Under the pieces are notes generated by a model that saw nothing but the letters and a program-made list of their open reading frames with translations, had not been told where the DNA came from and ran no database searches. Position numbers and translations under genes: made by a program. From Clostridia bacterium (GTDB taxonomy: Bacteria > Bacteroidota > Bacteroidia > Bacteroidales > 4484-276), in the NCBI GenBank assembly GCA_009928785.1, contig SABY01000032.1:1-33176 (forward strand): a stretch of DNA of 33,176 nucleotides, in the 5' to 3' direction. This document shows, piece after piece, positions 23,853-30,852 of the stretch. Each line of letters begins with the position of its first letter. Position 1 is the stretch's first letter.

Positions 23853-25064
23853 CTACTCCACCACTATTTTCCGGGTGGTAACATCACTTCCTGATTGCAG
23901 GCTCAGAAAATACATCCCACCACTGAGCTGGTGAATATCGATAACATATCCTGTGGAAAGCTGAGTAATGTTGCAATTTGCAATCCGACCGGAAACGTCG
24001 CGGAGTTGCATGTTCAGGTTTTTAATATCAGGATTAAGCACCGAGACATAAATCTGGTCTTTTGCCGGTACGGGGTAAACCAGAATATCCTGCGAAAGCA
24101 AATCATTAGCAATGCCGGTGGCCTTGCAAATAACCGGATACATGGCATGGTTTACATCCAGACCGGGATTACCCTGCTGGTAGGTGCGCCAGGCTCCGGC
24201 TGAAGTTTGTTCCCACGAATCGCTCTGCTGTAGCGCAGTGATTTTGTTGGTAAACAAAGCAATCGTATCACCGGCAATTTGCGGCATTTCAAAACCCATA
24301 AAAAAATCGGACTGGATGGGAGTCCAATGATCGAAGAAAACTACGGTGGATAAACCATTTTCTACATCAAAAACAATTTGCGACAGCGGTACCGAAGCCT
24401 GGTCGAGAATAGTTCCGGGACTATTGCCGGCACCATCGTCATCCCATATTTTAAAAACCACCGGCACATCATTGGATAACGACCGCGTAGCCCACGCAAA
24501 ATCAAACACGCCGCCCATGAGTAGGCCTTTGTCCTCGCTCACCTGGTAAAGTGTGGCTTTGGCCAGATCGCCACGAGAGTTGGTGCCCGAAAGATAACCA
24601 TGATCGGGCGCAGCCACGCGATATAAATAATAGGTTCCGGGAATCCTGTAATTCAGCGAATCGCACGATCCATAGCCGGCCACGCGAATAAAATCAGGTT
24701 TCGATGCCAGGCTGGTGGCCGAATCGGCATCCCAGATACGAAGTTTCACTGTATAGATACCCGGCTGCTGATACACATGCACGGGGTTTTTTGCAGTATC
24801 TACAGAGCCATCGCCGAAACGCCATTCATATTTAATAACCTCGCCCTGGCTACGGTCAGTAAATTGGACAGTTAGCGGAATTCCACCGTATGTTTTATCG
24901 GCCTTAAAATTAGCCAGTAACTCTTTTGGAGATTTGTCGGGCGTTGCCTCTGTATTATTACAATTTTTAATATTTATCGAAAAGGAATTCTTTGTAGCTT
25001 GCTGCTGCGCTGAGGCAAAACATACTGCAAGAATCATTACCAAAAACAGTTGGGTTTTTTTCAT
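23853..25064 (-). CDS. T9SS-secreted protein with one PKD domain
   Basis: A 403-residue exported protein: signal peptide (MKKTQLFLVMILAVCFASAQ); a short linker; a PKD domain (~45-130) with FKADKTYGGIPLTVQFTDRSQG, YEWRFGDG and PGIYTVKLRIWD; a unique strand-rich domain (~130-320) with YYLYRVAAPDHGYLSG and VVFKIWDDDGAGNSPG; and a T9SS type A sorting tail (ILVYPVPAKDQIYVSV...GGMYFLSLQ...TRKIVVE). PKD domains are usually spacers or carbohydrate/protein-binding modules in surface proteins. No protease or glycosidase residues are recognised. It is transcribed away from the Asp-box gene at 25240; a near-consensus TATTTTCG lies in the divergent gap. No SD. Confidence 0.88.
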   Translation of the reverse strand: MKKTQLFLVMILAVCFASAQQQATKNSFSINIKNCNNTEATPDKSPKELLANFKADKTYGGIPLTVQFTDRSQGEVIKYEWRFGDGSVDTAKNPVHVYQQPGIYTVKLRIWDADSATSLASKPDFIRVAGYGSCDSLNYRIPGTYYLYRVAAPDHGYLSGTNSRGDLAKATLYQVSEDKGLLMGGVFDFAWATRSLSNDVPVVFKIWDDDGAGNSPGTILDQASVPLSQIVFDVENGLSTVVFFDHWTPIQSDFFMGFEMPQIAGDTIALFTNKITALQQSDSWEQTSAGAWRTYQQGNPGLDVNHAMYPVICKATGIANDLLSQDILVYPVPAKDQIYVSVLNPDIKNLNMQLRDVSGRIANCNITQLSTGYVIDIHQLSGGMYFLSLQSGSDVTTRKIVVE

Positions 25065-25190
25065 GATAAGATAGATTTTTTAATTTGCGAAAATAGATTA
25101 AATCTTCGTTCTGCCTTTCGTCAAAAACAAAAAACTTACAATTTCTAAACATAGACGGTTGCCATGTTTCCCAATTCACCATTTTAAATT

Positions 25191-25198
25191 TATCTTTG
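25191..25198 (+). promoter_or_regulatory. Promoter of the Asp-box propeller gene
   Basis: TATCTTTG matches TAnnTTTG, with TTTC 20 bases upstream (25167-25170) at the -33 position. The predicted transcript starts near 25204, downstream of an in-frame ATG at 25159, which supports the ATG at 25240 as the start. Confidence 0.65.
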
Positions 25199-25239
25199 GC
25201 TTTTCATTAAAAACTCATTCATCCACCAAAAACTACACA

Positions 25240-28200
25240 ATGTATTCAACACGCTACTCTCTTCCGCATCGCTCAATGTTCCGTTATTTTGGAATCGTGT
25301 TGCTAATGGTTTCTGTTTTGTTTGCTTCGGCAGATGCCATGGCAAAAAAGAAAAAAGATAAAAACGAAGCTGCCGACACATTAAAATCTTCGATGTTTTC
25401 CGGCTTGAAATGGCGCAGCATCGGGCCTGCCTTCACATCGGGTCGTATTGCTGATTTTGCTGTAAATCCTGACAACCACAGCGAGTATTATGTTGCCGTG
25501 GCTTCCGGACATCTTTGGAAAACCACCAACAACGGCACCACCTTCAGCCCTATTTTCGACAACCACAAAGCCTACTCAATGGGCGTTGTTGCAATAGCTC
25601 CTTCCAACCATAATCTTGTGTGGCTCGGCACCGGCGAAAACAACCATCAGCGGGCGCTGGGTTATGGTAATGGCGTTTATAAATCGGCCGATGGCGGCAG
25701 CTCCTGGGAGCACATGGGTTTGGACTCATCGCGGCAAATTGGAAAGATCGTAATTCATCCCGTAAATCCGGACATCGTTTTTGTAGCAGCCGAAGGTTCG
25801 GCCTGGGGTTCGGGCGGCCAGCGAGGACTGTATAAAACCACCGACGGCGGCAGTAACTGGAAGAAGGTTATTGATATTAGTGAAAATACCGGTGTGAATG
25901 ATATCGTGATGGACCCGCGCAATCCTGACGTTCTTTATGCCACGTCCGAACAACGGCGGCGCCATGTTTACACCAAAATTGGCGGCGGCCCCGAATCGGC
26001 TGTTTATAAATCAACCGATGCTGGCGAAACCTGGAACAAGATTATGAAAGGCCTGCCCGGCGTGCATATTGGTGGCATGGGATTAGCCATTTCGCCCGCC
26101 AACTCCGATTATCTCTATCTGATCATGGAAGCCCAGGACGACAAAGGCGGCTTCTTCAGAACCACCAATGGCGGCGCTTCGTGGGAAAAACGTGGCAGCT
26201 ACACTTCAAGTGGTCAATATTATAACGAAATCGTTGCCGACCCCAAAAACCCCGACAAAGTCTATTCGCTCGAAACCGTATCGAAGGTGAGCGTGGACGG
26301 AGGCAAAAACTGGAAATCCATCGGCAACAATGCCCGTCACGTTGACGATCACGCCATGTGGATCGATCCTCAGGATACCGATCATTTTATGATTGGCGGC
26401 GATGGCGGAATTTATGAAACTTACGACGGCGGCAACAATTTTGTTTTTAAAAGTAACCTTCCAGTCACGCAGTTTTACCGCGTTACCCTCGACGACACCG
26501 AGCCTTTCTATTGGGTGTATGGCGGAACCCAGGATAATAATAGCATGGGTGGCCCATCGCGCAATACCAAATCGCAAGGTGTTACCAGCGACGAATGGGT
26601 TGTTACATTGGGTGGTGATGGATTTTTCCAGGCCATCGAGCCTGGCAACCCGAATGTAGTCTATTCGGCTTACCAATACGGAAATATTTACAGATATGAC
26701 AAAAAATCCGGCCAGCGCATCGACATCAAGCCAGAACCCGGCAAAGATGAACTTACCTACCGCTGGAACTGGAATACCCCGTTTTTCCTCAGCCCTCACT
26801 CGGGCACCCGGCTTTATATTGCTGCCAACAAAGTATTTCGCAGCGACGACCGCGGCAATAGTTGGCAGGTAATCAGCGACGACCTCACCCGCAACGAAGA
26901 CCGCAACCAGTTTAAAGTAATGGGAAAATATTGGCCATCCAATGCGGTAGCTAAAGATCTTTCAACATCGTTGTGGGGAACCATCGTTTCGATGGCCGAA
27001 TCGCCTGTAAAAGAAGACTTGCTTTACGTGGGCACCGACGACGGTGTAATTCAGGTAACCGAAGATGCCGGCAAAAACTGGCGCAAGATTACCTCCTTCC
27101 CTGGCGTGCCCGAATTTACCTACGTGAGCGACATCCTGCCTTCACGTTTTGATGAGAATGTGGTGTATGCCTCTTTCGACAACATCTTGAGCGACGATTT
27201 CACACCTTATCTATTACGTAGTAACGACAAAGGCGTCACCTGGACATCCATTGCCGGCAATCTGCCCGAAGACGAAACAATACATACCATTGCACAGGAT
27301 TACCAAGTGCCTGACTTGCTCTTTGTCGGTACCGAATTTAGCGTTTTTTTCACGATAGATGGCGGTAAAACCTGGACACAACTCTCTTCGGAAATTCCCG
27401 ATGTAGCTGTTAAAGACCTTGCCATTCAGGAGCGCGAAGGCGATCTGGTTGCAGCTACTTTTGGCCGCGGATTTTATATCCTCGACGATTATTCCGCCTT
27501 ACGCCATATTAACAAAGACACTTTGAGTGGCCAGGCAAAACTCTTCCCGGTAAAAGATGCTTTACTTTTTGTTCGGGAGGGTGGCCGCTACGGACAAGGT
27601 TCCACCTATTTCTCTGCCGACAATCCCGACTTTGGGGCTACCTTCACCTATTATATTAAGGAGGTGCCCGAAACTACAAAACAAAAACGGCTCAAAGAGG
27701 AGAAGAAGTTATTTAAAGATAACCAGCCGATTCCGCAGCCAACTATTGAGCAATTGCGCGAGGAGGAGCGTGAGCTACCACCGGTTTTGGTTTTTACAAT
27801 AAAAGATCAACAGGGAAAAACGATAAGAAATCTCTATAAATCACCATCAAAAGGTATCAACCGGCTTACCTGGGATTTGCGCTATCAGGGAAAATACCCT
27901 GTAAACCTGCGTGACAAAAAGTTTGACCCCAAAAATGATGGTAACTCAGGAATGATGGTAATGCCAGGACAATATACCATAGAGCTGGCGCTTGATAATA
28001 ACGGTGAAATCACGCAAATCGCCGGCCCGGTTGATTTTACCGTAAAAATGCTCGATAATACTACGTTGCCCAACAACGACATCGCTGGTCTGGTAACTTA
28101 TCAGGATAACGTGGCCGAACTGGGGAGAACCCTGAGCGGAGCCGAGAACTATCTGGACGATTTGATCGACAAAACAGAATCGATCCGTCAGGCACTGCAC

Positions 28201-28554
28201 AATACGCCGGGAGTTCCCAACGAGCTTACGGTAAAAGCACGCGAAATTGCCAACGAATTGGATGACATCAAATTTAAATTTGATGGCCCCAGCACCGGAG
28301 CCAGCCAGGAAGAAACACCCCCCGCAGCGGTATCGCTCAGCCAACGGTACGGGGTCATCGGTTGGTCGCACTACGGCTCTACCTCAGCACCTACCCAGAC
28401 ACACCTGACGCAATATCAAATATTGATGGATGAGGTGCCGGGAGTGGTGGATAATATCAAAGCACTCGACACACGCATTGACGATCTGGAAAAAGAGATG
28501 GAAAAATATGAGGTGCCTCCAACGCCAGGAAGAATTCCTGATTTGAAAAAATAA
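25240..28554 (+). CDS. Exported Asp-box (BNR/sortilin-like) beta-propeller protein
   Basis: An exported protein of 1104 residues from the ATG at 25240; the longer frame from 25159 begins before the promoter and is rejected, and an internal ATG at 25276 right at the hydrophobic core (MFRYFGIVLLMVSVLFASADAMA) is also possible. After a Lys-rich stretch, about eleven Asp-box motifs follow through ~residue 730, for example KSADGGSSWEHM, KTTDGGSNWKKV, KSTDAGETWNKI, RTTNGGASWEKR, VTEDAGKNWRKI and FTIDGGKTWTQL. They build propellers like those of VPS10/sortilin and sialidases. The remainder has a linker with a charged helix, a beta-rich domain (IKDQQGKTIRNLYKSP...NRLTWDLRYQG) and a helical end. It has no T9SS tail. 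Often annotated as glycosyl hydrolase, but no catalytic residues can be assigned. A strong terminator follows at 28581. Confidence 0.9.
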   Translation: MYSTRYSLPHRSMFRYFGIVLLMVSVLFASADAMAKKKKDKNEAADTLKSSMFSGLKWRSIGPAFTSGRIADFAVNPDNHSEYYVAVASGHLWKTTNNGTTFSPIFDNHKAYSMGVVAIAPSNHNLVWLGTGENNHQRALGYGNGVYKSADGGSSWEHMGLDSSRQIGKIVIHPVNPDIVFVAAEGSAWGSGGQRGLYKTTDGGSNWKKVIDISENTGVNDIVMDPRNPDVLYATSEQRRRHVYTKIGGGPESAVYKSTDAGETWNKIMKGLPGVHIGGMGLAISPANSDYLYLIMEAQDDKGGFFRTTNGGASWEKRGSYTSSGQYYNEIVADPKNPDKVYSLETVSKVSVDGGKNWKSIGNNARHVDDHAMWIDPQDTDHFMIGGDGGIYETYDGGNNFVFKSNLPVTQFYRVTLDDTEPFYWVYGGTQDNNSMGGPSRNTKSQGVTSDEWVVTLGGDGFFQAIEPGNPNVVYSAYQYGNIYRYDKKSGQRIDIKPEPGKDELTYRWNWNTPFFLSPHSGTRLYIAANKVFRSDDRGNSWQVISDDLTRNEDRNQFKVMGKYWPSNAVAKDLSTSLWGTIVSMAESPVKEDLLYVGTDDGVIQVTEDAGKNWRKITSFPGVPEFTYVSDILPSRFDENVVYASFDNILSDDFTPYLLRSNDKGVTWTSIAGNLPEDETIHTIAQDYQVPDLLFVGTEFSVFFTIDGGKTWTQLSSEIPDVAVKDLAIQEREGDLVAATFGRGFYILDDYSALRHINKDTLSGQAKLFPVKDALLFVREGGRYGQGSTYFSADNPDFGATFTYYIKEVPETTKQKRLKEEKKLFKDNQPIPQPTIEQLREEERELPPVLVFTIKDQQGKTIRNLYKSPSKGINRLTWDLRYQGKYPVNLRDKKFDPKNDGNSGMMVMPGQYTIELALDNNGEITQIAGPVDFTVKMLDNTTLPNNDIAGLVTYQDNVAELGRTLSGAENYLDDLIDKTESIRQALHNTPGVPNELTVKAREIANELDDIKFKFDGPSTGASQEETPPAAVSLSQRYGVIGWSHYGSTSAPTQTHLTQYQILMDEVPGVVDNIKALDTRIDDLEKEMEKYEVPPTPGRIPDLKK

Positions 28555-28580
28555 ATTTTGAAGCCGCAACGACCGTTACA

Positions 28581-28611
28581 AAGCTGTTCCGGAAACGGGA
28601 CAGCTTTTTTT
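28581..28611 (+). terminator. Rho-independent terminator of the Asp-box gene
   Basis: An 11-bp stem (AAGCTGTTCCG / CGGGACAGCTT, one T-G wobble) closed by a GAAA tetraloop and followed by a T-run, 26 bases after the stop codon. Confidence 0.93.
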
Positions 28612-28623
28612 ATTAAAAATAAA

Positions 28624-28654
28624 TTTGGTACACCAAAACATCTTTATATCTTTG
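28624..28654 (+). promoter_or_regulatory. Promoter of rpsU
   Basis: TTTG (28624-28627), a 19-base spacer and TATCTTTG (28647-28654): an exact match to the Bacteroidetes TTTG-N19-21-TAnnTTTG promoter. The leader would be about 65 bases and contains a small GCCC/GGGC hairpin right after the -7 box. Confidence 0.85.
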
Positions 28655-28710
28655 CGCCCCCATTTGGGCTTTGATTTGATAAGTAACTAAAAATAAATCT
28701 TTTAAAAACA

Positions 28711-28715
28711 GAGGT
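28711..28715 (+). promoter_or_regulatory. Shine-Dalgarno-like sequence of rpsU
   Basis: GAGGT lies nine bases before the rpsU ATG. A retained SD at rpsU fits the reported autoregulation by bS21 in Bacteroidia, where bS21 helps sequester the anti-SD. Confidence 0.55.
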
Positions 28716-28724
28716 AATTTAATT

Positions 28725-28919
28725 ATGATTATTGTTCCTGTAAAAGAGGGCGAAAACATCGAAAGAGCACTCAAGAAATACAAGAGAAAATTTGAGAAAA
28801 CCGGCGTGGTAAAAGAAGTGAGAGAGCGCCAGAAATTCACAAAACCTTCCGTTATAAAACGTGAGGCGCGCATGAAAGCTATTTACATTCAGCAACTGCG
28901 CAACGCCGAAGACGCTTAG
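28725..28919 (+). CDS. rpsU: Small ribosomal subunit protein bS21
   Basis: A 64-residue, strongly basic protein (MIIVPVKEGENIERALKKYK...KTGVVKEVRERQKFTKPSVIKREAR) with the complete bS21 pattern. It sits on the 30S platform next to the 3' end of 16S rRNA. In Flavobacterium ribosomes bS21, with bS18 and bS6, was reported to hold the anti-SD so that most mRNAs cannot use it; a Tyr at position 54 is present here (KAIYIQQLR), the position recalled as contacting the anti-SD. It has its own strong promoter and an SD-like GAGGT. xerC follows after 103 bases with its own promoter. Confidence 0.97.
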   Translation: MIIVPVKEGENIERALKKYKRKFEKTGVVKEVRERQKFTKPSVIKREARMKAIYIQQLRNAEDA

Positions 28920-28961
28920 CAAGCCCATCATATTTTTTCCACAGAAATAAATAGGTGATCT

Positions 28962-28994
28962 TTTGTACCGTAAGATAATTTAATCGTATCTTTG
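28962..28994 (+). promoter_or_regulatory. Promoter of xerC-hpf
   Basis: TTTG (28962-28965), a 21-base spacer and TATCTTTG (28987-28994), a full consensus match. The xerC ATG is 28 bases downstream. It shows that xerC can be transcribed separately from rpsU. Confidence 0.82.
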
Positions 28995-29022
28995 GACGAA
29001 AGTTTACCTGTTTTTTTTTTAC

Positions 29023-29913
29023 ATGCTGCACACCTTCATCAAATATCTGGCTTCCAACAACAAAAGGTACTCTGATCACACCATCAAAGCCTACAGCAGC
29101 GATCTGGTGCAATTCCAAAATTTTTTATCCACTCTTTATCAAATTGATGATCCGGCAAGGGCTTCCCATCACATGATACGCAGTTGGTTAGTTGCCATGC
29201 TCGAATCCGGCGACACACCCCGAACCATAAACCGCAAGATTGCTGCGCTAAAAAAGTTCTACAGGTTCTTATCAATTCGGAGCCTCATCGACAGCGATCC
29301 CATGTTAAAAGTTACAGCACCCAAGGCAGCCAGGCATTTACCGGGTTTCATCAAGGAAACAGATATGGATAATTTGTTAAACGAGGTTAATTTCGGCGTG
29401 GGCTTCACTGCGGTGCGCAATAAATTGATCCTCGAAACACTTTACTTAACTGGCATGAGGGTATCAGAACTAACAGCAATAAAAGTGAACGACATCGACT
29501 TTTCACGAAAGCAGATAAAGATTAACGGCAAGGGTAATAAACAAAGAATGATTCCCATCGTTGGCCGACTAGCTGCCAGCCTGAGCGACTACCTGCCAGT
29601 TCGTGATGCGATTTTGCAAAACAATGATTCTTCTGCGCCAACTTTTTTCATCACCTTAAAGGGCAAAGCCATTTATCAGCGATTGGTTTATCGTATCGTT
29701 CATGATAACTTGTCGCTGGTATCCACAAATCACCGCAAAAGCCCGCACATGTTACGACACAGTTTTGCAACCACACTCATGAACCATGGAGCCGAACTGA
29801 ATGCGGTGAAAGACCTGCTGGGCCACGCGAGCCTGGCAGCTACACAAGTTTACACGCACACTACCATTGATAAAATAAAAAGTATTTACAAACACGCTCA
29901 TCCAAGAGCATAA
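29023..29913 (+). CDS. xerC: Tyrosine recombinase XerC/XerD type
   Basis: A 296-residue site-specific recombinase expected to resolve chromosome dimers at dif with a partner. It has an N-terminal SAM-like DNA-binding domain (HTIKAYSSDLVQFQNFL, NRKIAALKKFYRFL) and a catalytic domain with all expected residues: Arg146 (LTGMRVSEL), Lys170 (INGKGNKQRMIPI), His242 and Arg245 (HMLRHSFATTL), His268 (LLGHASLAATQ) and the nucleophile Tyr277 (VYTHTT). The place between rpsU and hpf, with no attachment site or cargo nearby, marks it as the housekeeping enzyme rather than an integrase. The choice between XerC and XerD is not certain from sequence alone. hpf follows 18 bases later. No SD. Confidence 0.93.
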   Translation: MLHTFIKYLASNNKRYSDHTIKAYSSDLVQFQNFLSTLYQIDDPARASHHMIRSWLVAMLESGDTPRTINRKIAALKKFYRFLSIRSLIDSDPMLKVTAPKAARHLPGFIKETDMDNLLNEVNFGVGFTAVRNKLILETLYLTGMRVSELTAIKVNDIDFSRKQIKINGKGNKQRMIPIVGRLAASLSDYLPVRDAILQNNDSSAPTFFITLKGKAIYQRLVYRIVHDNLSLVSTNHRKSPHMLRHSFATTLMNHGAELNAVKDLLGHASLAATQVYTHTTIDKIKSIYKHAHPRA

Positions 29914-29917
29914 TATT

Positions 29918-29926
29918 AAAGGAGGT
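29918..29926 (+). promoter_or_regulatory. Very strong Shine-Dalgarno of hpf
   Basis: AAAGGAGGT, nine contiguous bases complementary to the 16S rRNA anti-SD, six bases before the hpf ATG. It is the strongest SD in the window, directly between two genes without such need (xerC has none). Confidence 0.85.
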
Positions 29927-29931
29927 ACATT

Positions 29932-30231
29932 ATGCAAATAGACATTCGCTCGATTCATTTCAAAACTGACAAGAAACTGGATGATTTTATCAAAGAGAAA
30001 ATCTCAAAACTTCAGCAGTATTTCGATGGAGTAATAGCAGCGGAAATTACATTGAAGCTGGCCAACATCGATGGAGTCGAAAATAAAATCGCTGACATAA
30101 AATTGGCCATACCAGGTAATGATTTGTATGCCAGCAAGCAAAGCAAATCCTTTGAAGAAGCCACTGACGGAGCTGTTGATGCGTTGCGCCGGCAGCTTAT
30201 CAAGCACAAAGAAAAGGTGAGAAAAATTTAG
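29932..30231 (+). CDS. hpf: Ribosome hibernation-promoting factor (HPF/RaiA family, short form)
   Basis: A 99-residue protein of the short HPF/YfiA class: MQIDIRSIHFKTDKKLDDFIKEKISKL, then ITLKLAN, KIADIKLAIPGNDLYASKQSKSFEEATDGAVDALRRQLIKHKEK. It binds the 30S mRNA/tRNA channel in stationary phase and blocks translation. It lacks the long C-terminal dimerisation domain, so it would need another factor for 100S dimers or simply silences 70S ribosomes. It is probably cotranscribed with xerC (18-base gap) and has an unusually strong SD. A terminator hairpin lies 59 bases after its stop. Confidence 0.95.
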   Translation: MQIDIRSIHFKTDKKLDDFIKEKISKLQQYFDGVIAAEITLKLANIDGVENKIADIKLAIPGNDLYASKQSKSFEEATDGAVDALRRQLIKHKEKVRKI

Positions 30232-30259
30232 TTTTTTTCATTTTGCCGAAAAAAAAGTT

Positions 30260-30290
30260 TTGGTAATTCAAAATACTATTATACTTTTGC
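30260..30290 (+). promoter_or_regulatory. Promoter of the tRNA-tuf operon
   Basis: TTTG (30260-30263), a 19-base spacer and TACTTTTG (30283-30290): a full consensus match. Transcription is expected to begin at about 30294-30298, inside the left arm of the terminator hairpin that follows. Confidence 0.85.
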
Positions 30291-30322
30291 AGTCCTTTTT
30301 CAAGAAAAGGGCTGTTTTTTTT
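30291..30322 (+). terminator. Terminator of xerC-hpf overlapping the tRNA operon start
   Basis: A 10-bp stem (CAGTCCTTTT / AAAAGGGCTG, one T-G wobble) with a CAAG loop and eight Ts. The left arm begins on the base after the -7 box of the tRNA promoter, so transcripts coming from hpf can form the whole hairpin while those starting at the tRNA promoter would lack part of the left arm. Confidence 0.8.
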
Positions 30323-30364
30323 AACCTAAGGCAGCAAATAGTTCTTTAAATATCTTGTTTACAG

Positions 30365-30440
30365 GCCGATGTAGCTCAGTCGGTAGAGCAGCTGATTTGT
30401 AATCAGCCGGTCGGCGGTTCGAGTCCGTCCATCGGCTCCA
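30365..30440 (+). tRNA. tRNA-Thr (anticodon TGT)
   Basis: A cloverleaf with acceptor GCCGATG / CATCGGC, D-arm GCTC...GAGC, anticodon stem GCTGA / TCAGC with loop TTTGTAA (anticodon TGT) and TTCGAGT T-loop. Discriminator T and an encoded CCA end. Reads ACA and other Thr codons. First of the Thr-Tyr-Gly-Thr-tuf cluster. Confidence 0.97.
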
Positions 30441-30467
30441 CCCACAGGTTGGAGTAAAAAAAAATTC

Positions 30468-30552
30468 GGGGAGATACCAGAGCGGTCAAATGGGGCAGAC
30501 TGTAAATCTGTTGGCGAAGCCTTCGGAGGTTCGAATCCTCCTCTCCCCACCA
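30468..30552 (+). tRNA. tRNA-Tyr (anticodon GTA)
   Basis: A class II cloverleaf of 85 bases with acceptor GGGGAGA / TCTCCCC, anticodon loop CTGTAAA (anticodon GTA), a long variable arm (GGCGAAGCC) and T-loop TTCGAAT. CCA is encoded. It lies 27 bases after tRNA-Thr(TGT), and the two probably share a transcript. Confidence 0.97.
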
Positions 30553-30560
30553 TATTAACA

Positions 30561-30614
30561 ATGAAGAGTTCATCACGTATTGTAAACAAAAGGCATACGG
30601 AAGGATTTCAATAA
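30561..30614 (+). other. Possible 17-codon leader ORF ending in the loop of a terminator
   Basis: An ATG ORF of 17 codons plus TAA lies between tRNA-Tyr and tRNA-Gly (product MKSSSRIVNKRHTEGFQ). Its last codons cover the left arm of the terminator hairpin at 30601-30626, and the stop is in the loop. It has no SD, so translation is unproven; the geometry could fit attenuation or chance. Confidence 0.25.
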
Positions 30615-30630
30615 TACGAAATCCTTTTTT
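30601..30630 (+). terminator. Intrinsic terminator or attenuator between tRNA-Tyr and tRNA-Gly
   Basis: A 9-bp perfect stem (AAGGATTTC / GAAATCCTT), an 8-base loop and six Ts. Only 13 bases separate it from tRNA-Gly, and no TAnnTTTG promoter is visible between, so tRNA-Gly, tRNA-Thr(GGT) and tuf seem to depend on read-through or an unrecognised promoter. Confidence 0.8.
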
Positions 30631-30643
30631 ATGAAATGCTATT

Positions 30644-30716
30644 GCGGAAGTAGCTCATTTGGTAGAGCGACAGCCTTCCAAGCTGTAGGTAGCGGGTTCG
30701 AGACCCGTCTTCCGCT
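30644..30716 (+). tRNA. tRNA-Gly (anticodon TCC)
   Basis: A cloverleaf with acceptor GCGGAAG / CTTCCGC, D-arm GCTC...GAGC, anticodon stem ACAGC / GCTGT around CTTCCAA (anticodon TCC), T-arm GCGGG / CCCGT. The discriminator is T and the following bases are CTAC, so CCA is not encoded and must be added. Confidence 0.97.
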
Positions 30717-30726
30717 CTACATATCA

Positions 30727-30798
30727 GCCGATGTAGCTCAGGGGTAGAGCACTTCCTTGGTAAGGAAGGGGTCATGAGTTCAAATCTCATCATTGGCT
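30727..30798 (+). tRNA. tRNA-Thr (anticodon GGT)
   Basis: A cloverleaf with acceptor GCCGATG / CATTGGC, anticodon stem CTTCC / GGAAG around TTGGTAA (anticodon GGT) and T-arm ATGAG / CTCAT. CCA is not encoded (the discriminator T is followed by CTAA). It lies 54 bases before tuf. The order Thr-Tyr-Gly-Thr-tuf is the same as in E. coli thrU-tyrU-glyT-thrT-tufB. Confidence 0.97.
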
Positions 30799-30852
30799 CT
30801 AAAAAAATAATTTAATAACCTTTTTGTAACACCTAATTAAATAACTTTTAAA

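Noticed and set aside
25159..25239. 27-residue N-terminal extension of the Asp-box protein
   Set aside because: The promoter at 25191-25198 lies inside it, and the signal peptide follows the ATG at 25240.
26206..26799. 197-codon minus-strand ORF
   Set aside because: It is antisense to the Asp-box propeller gene and has no family features or promoter.
29124..29134. DnaA-box-like TTATCCACT
   Set aside because: A single imperfect match inside xerC; no cluster of boxes or AT-rich unwinding region, so no origin is supported.
29023..29913. Tyrosine recombinase as evidence for an integrated element next to the tRNA cluster
   Set aside because: The gene has the housekeeping XerC/D context (rpsU-xerC-hpf), and there are no att-like direct repeats of tRNA ends or cargo genes.
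30359..30589. 76-codon minus-strand ORF with GRGGFEPPKASPTDLQSAP
   Set aside because: It is the antisense of tRNA-Thr and tRNA-Tyr; translated tRNA complements give this familiar spurious protein sequence.
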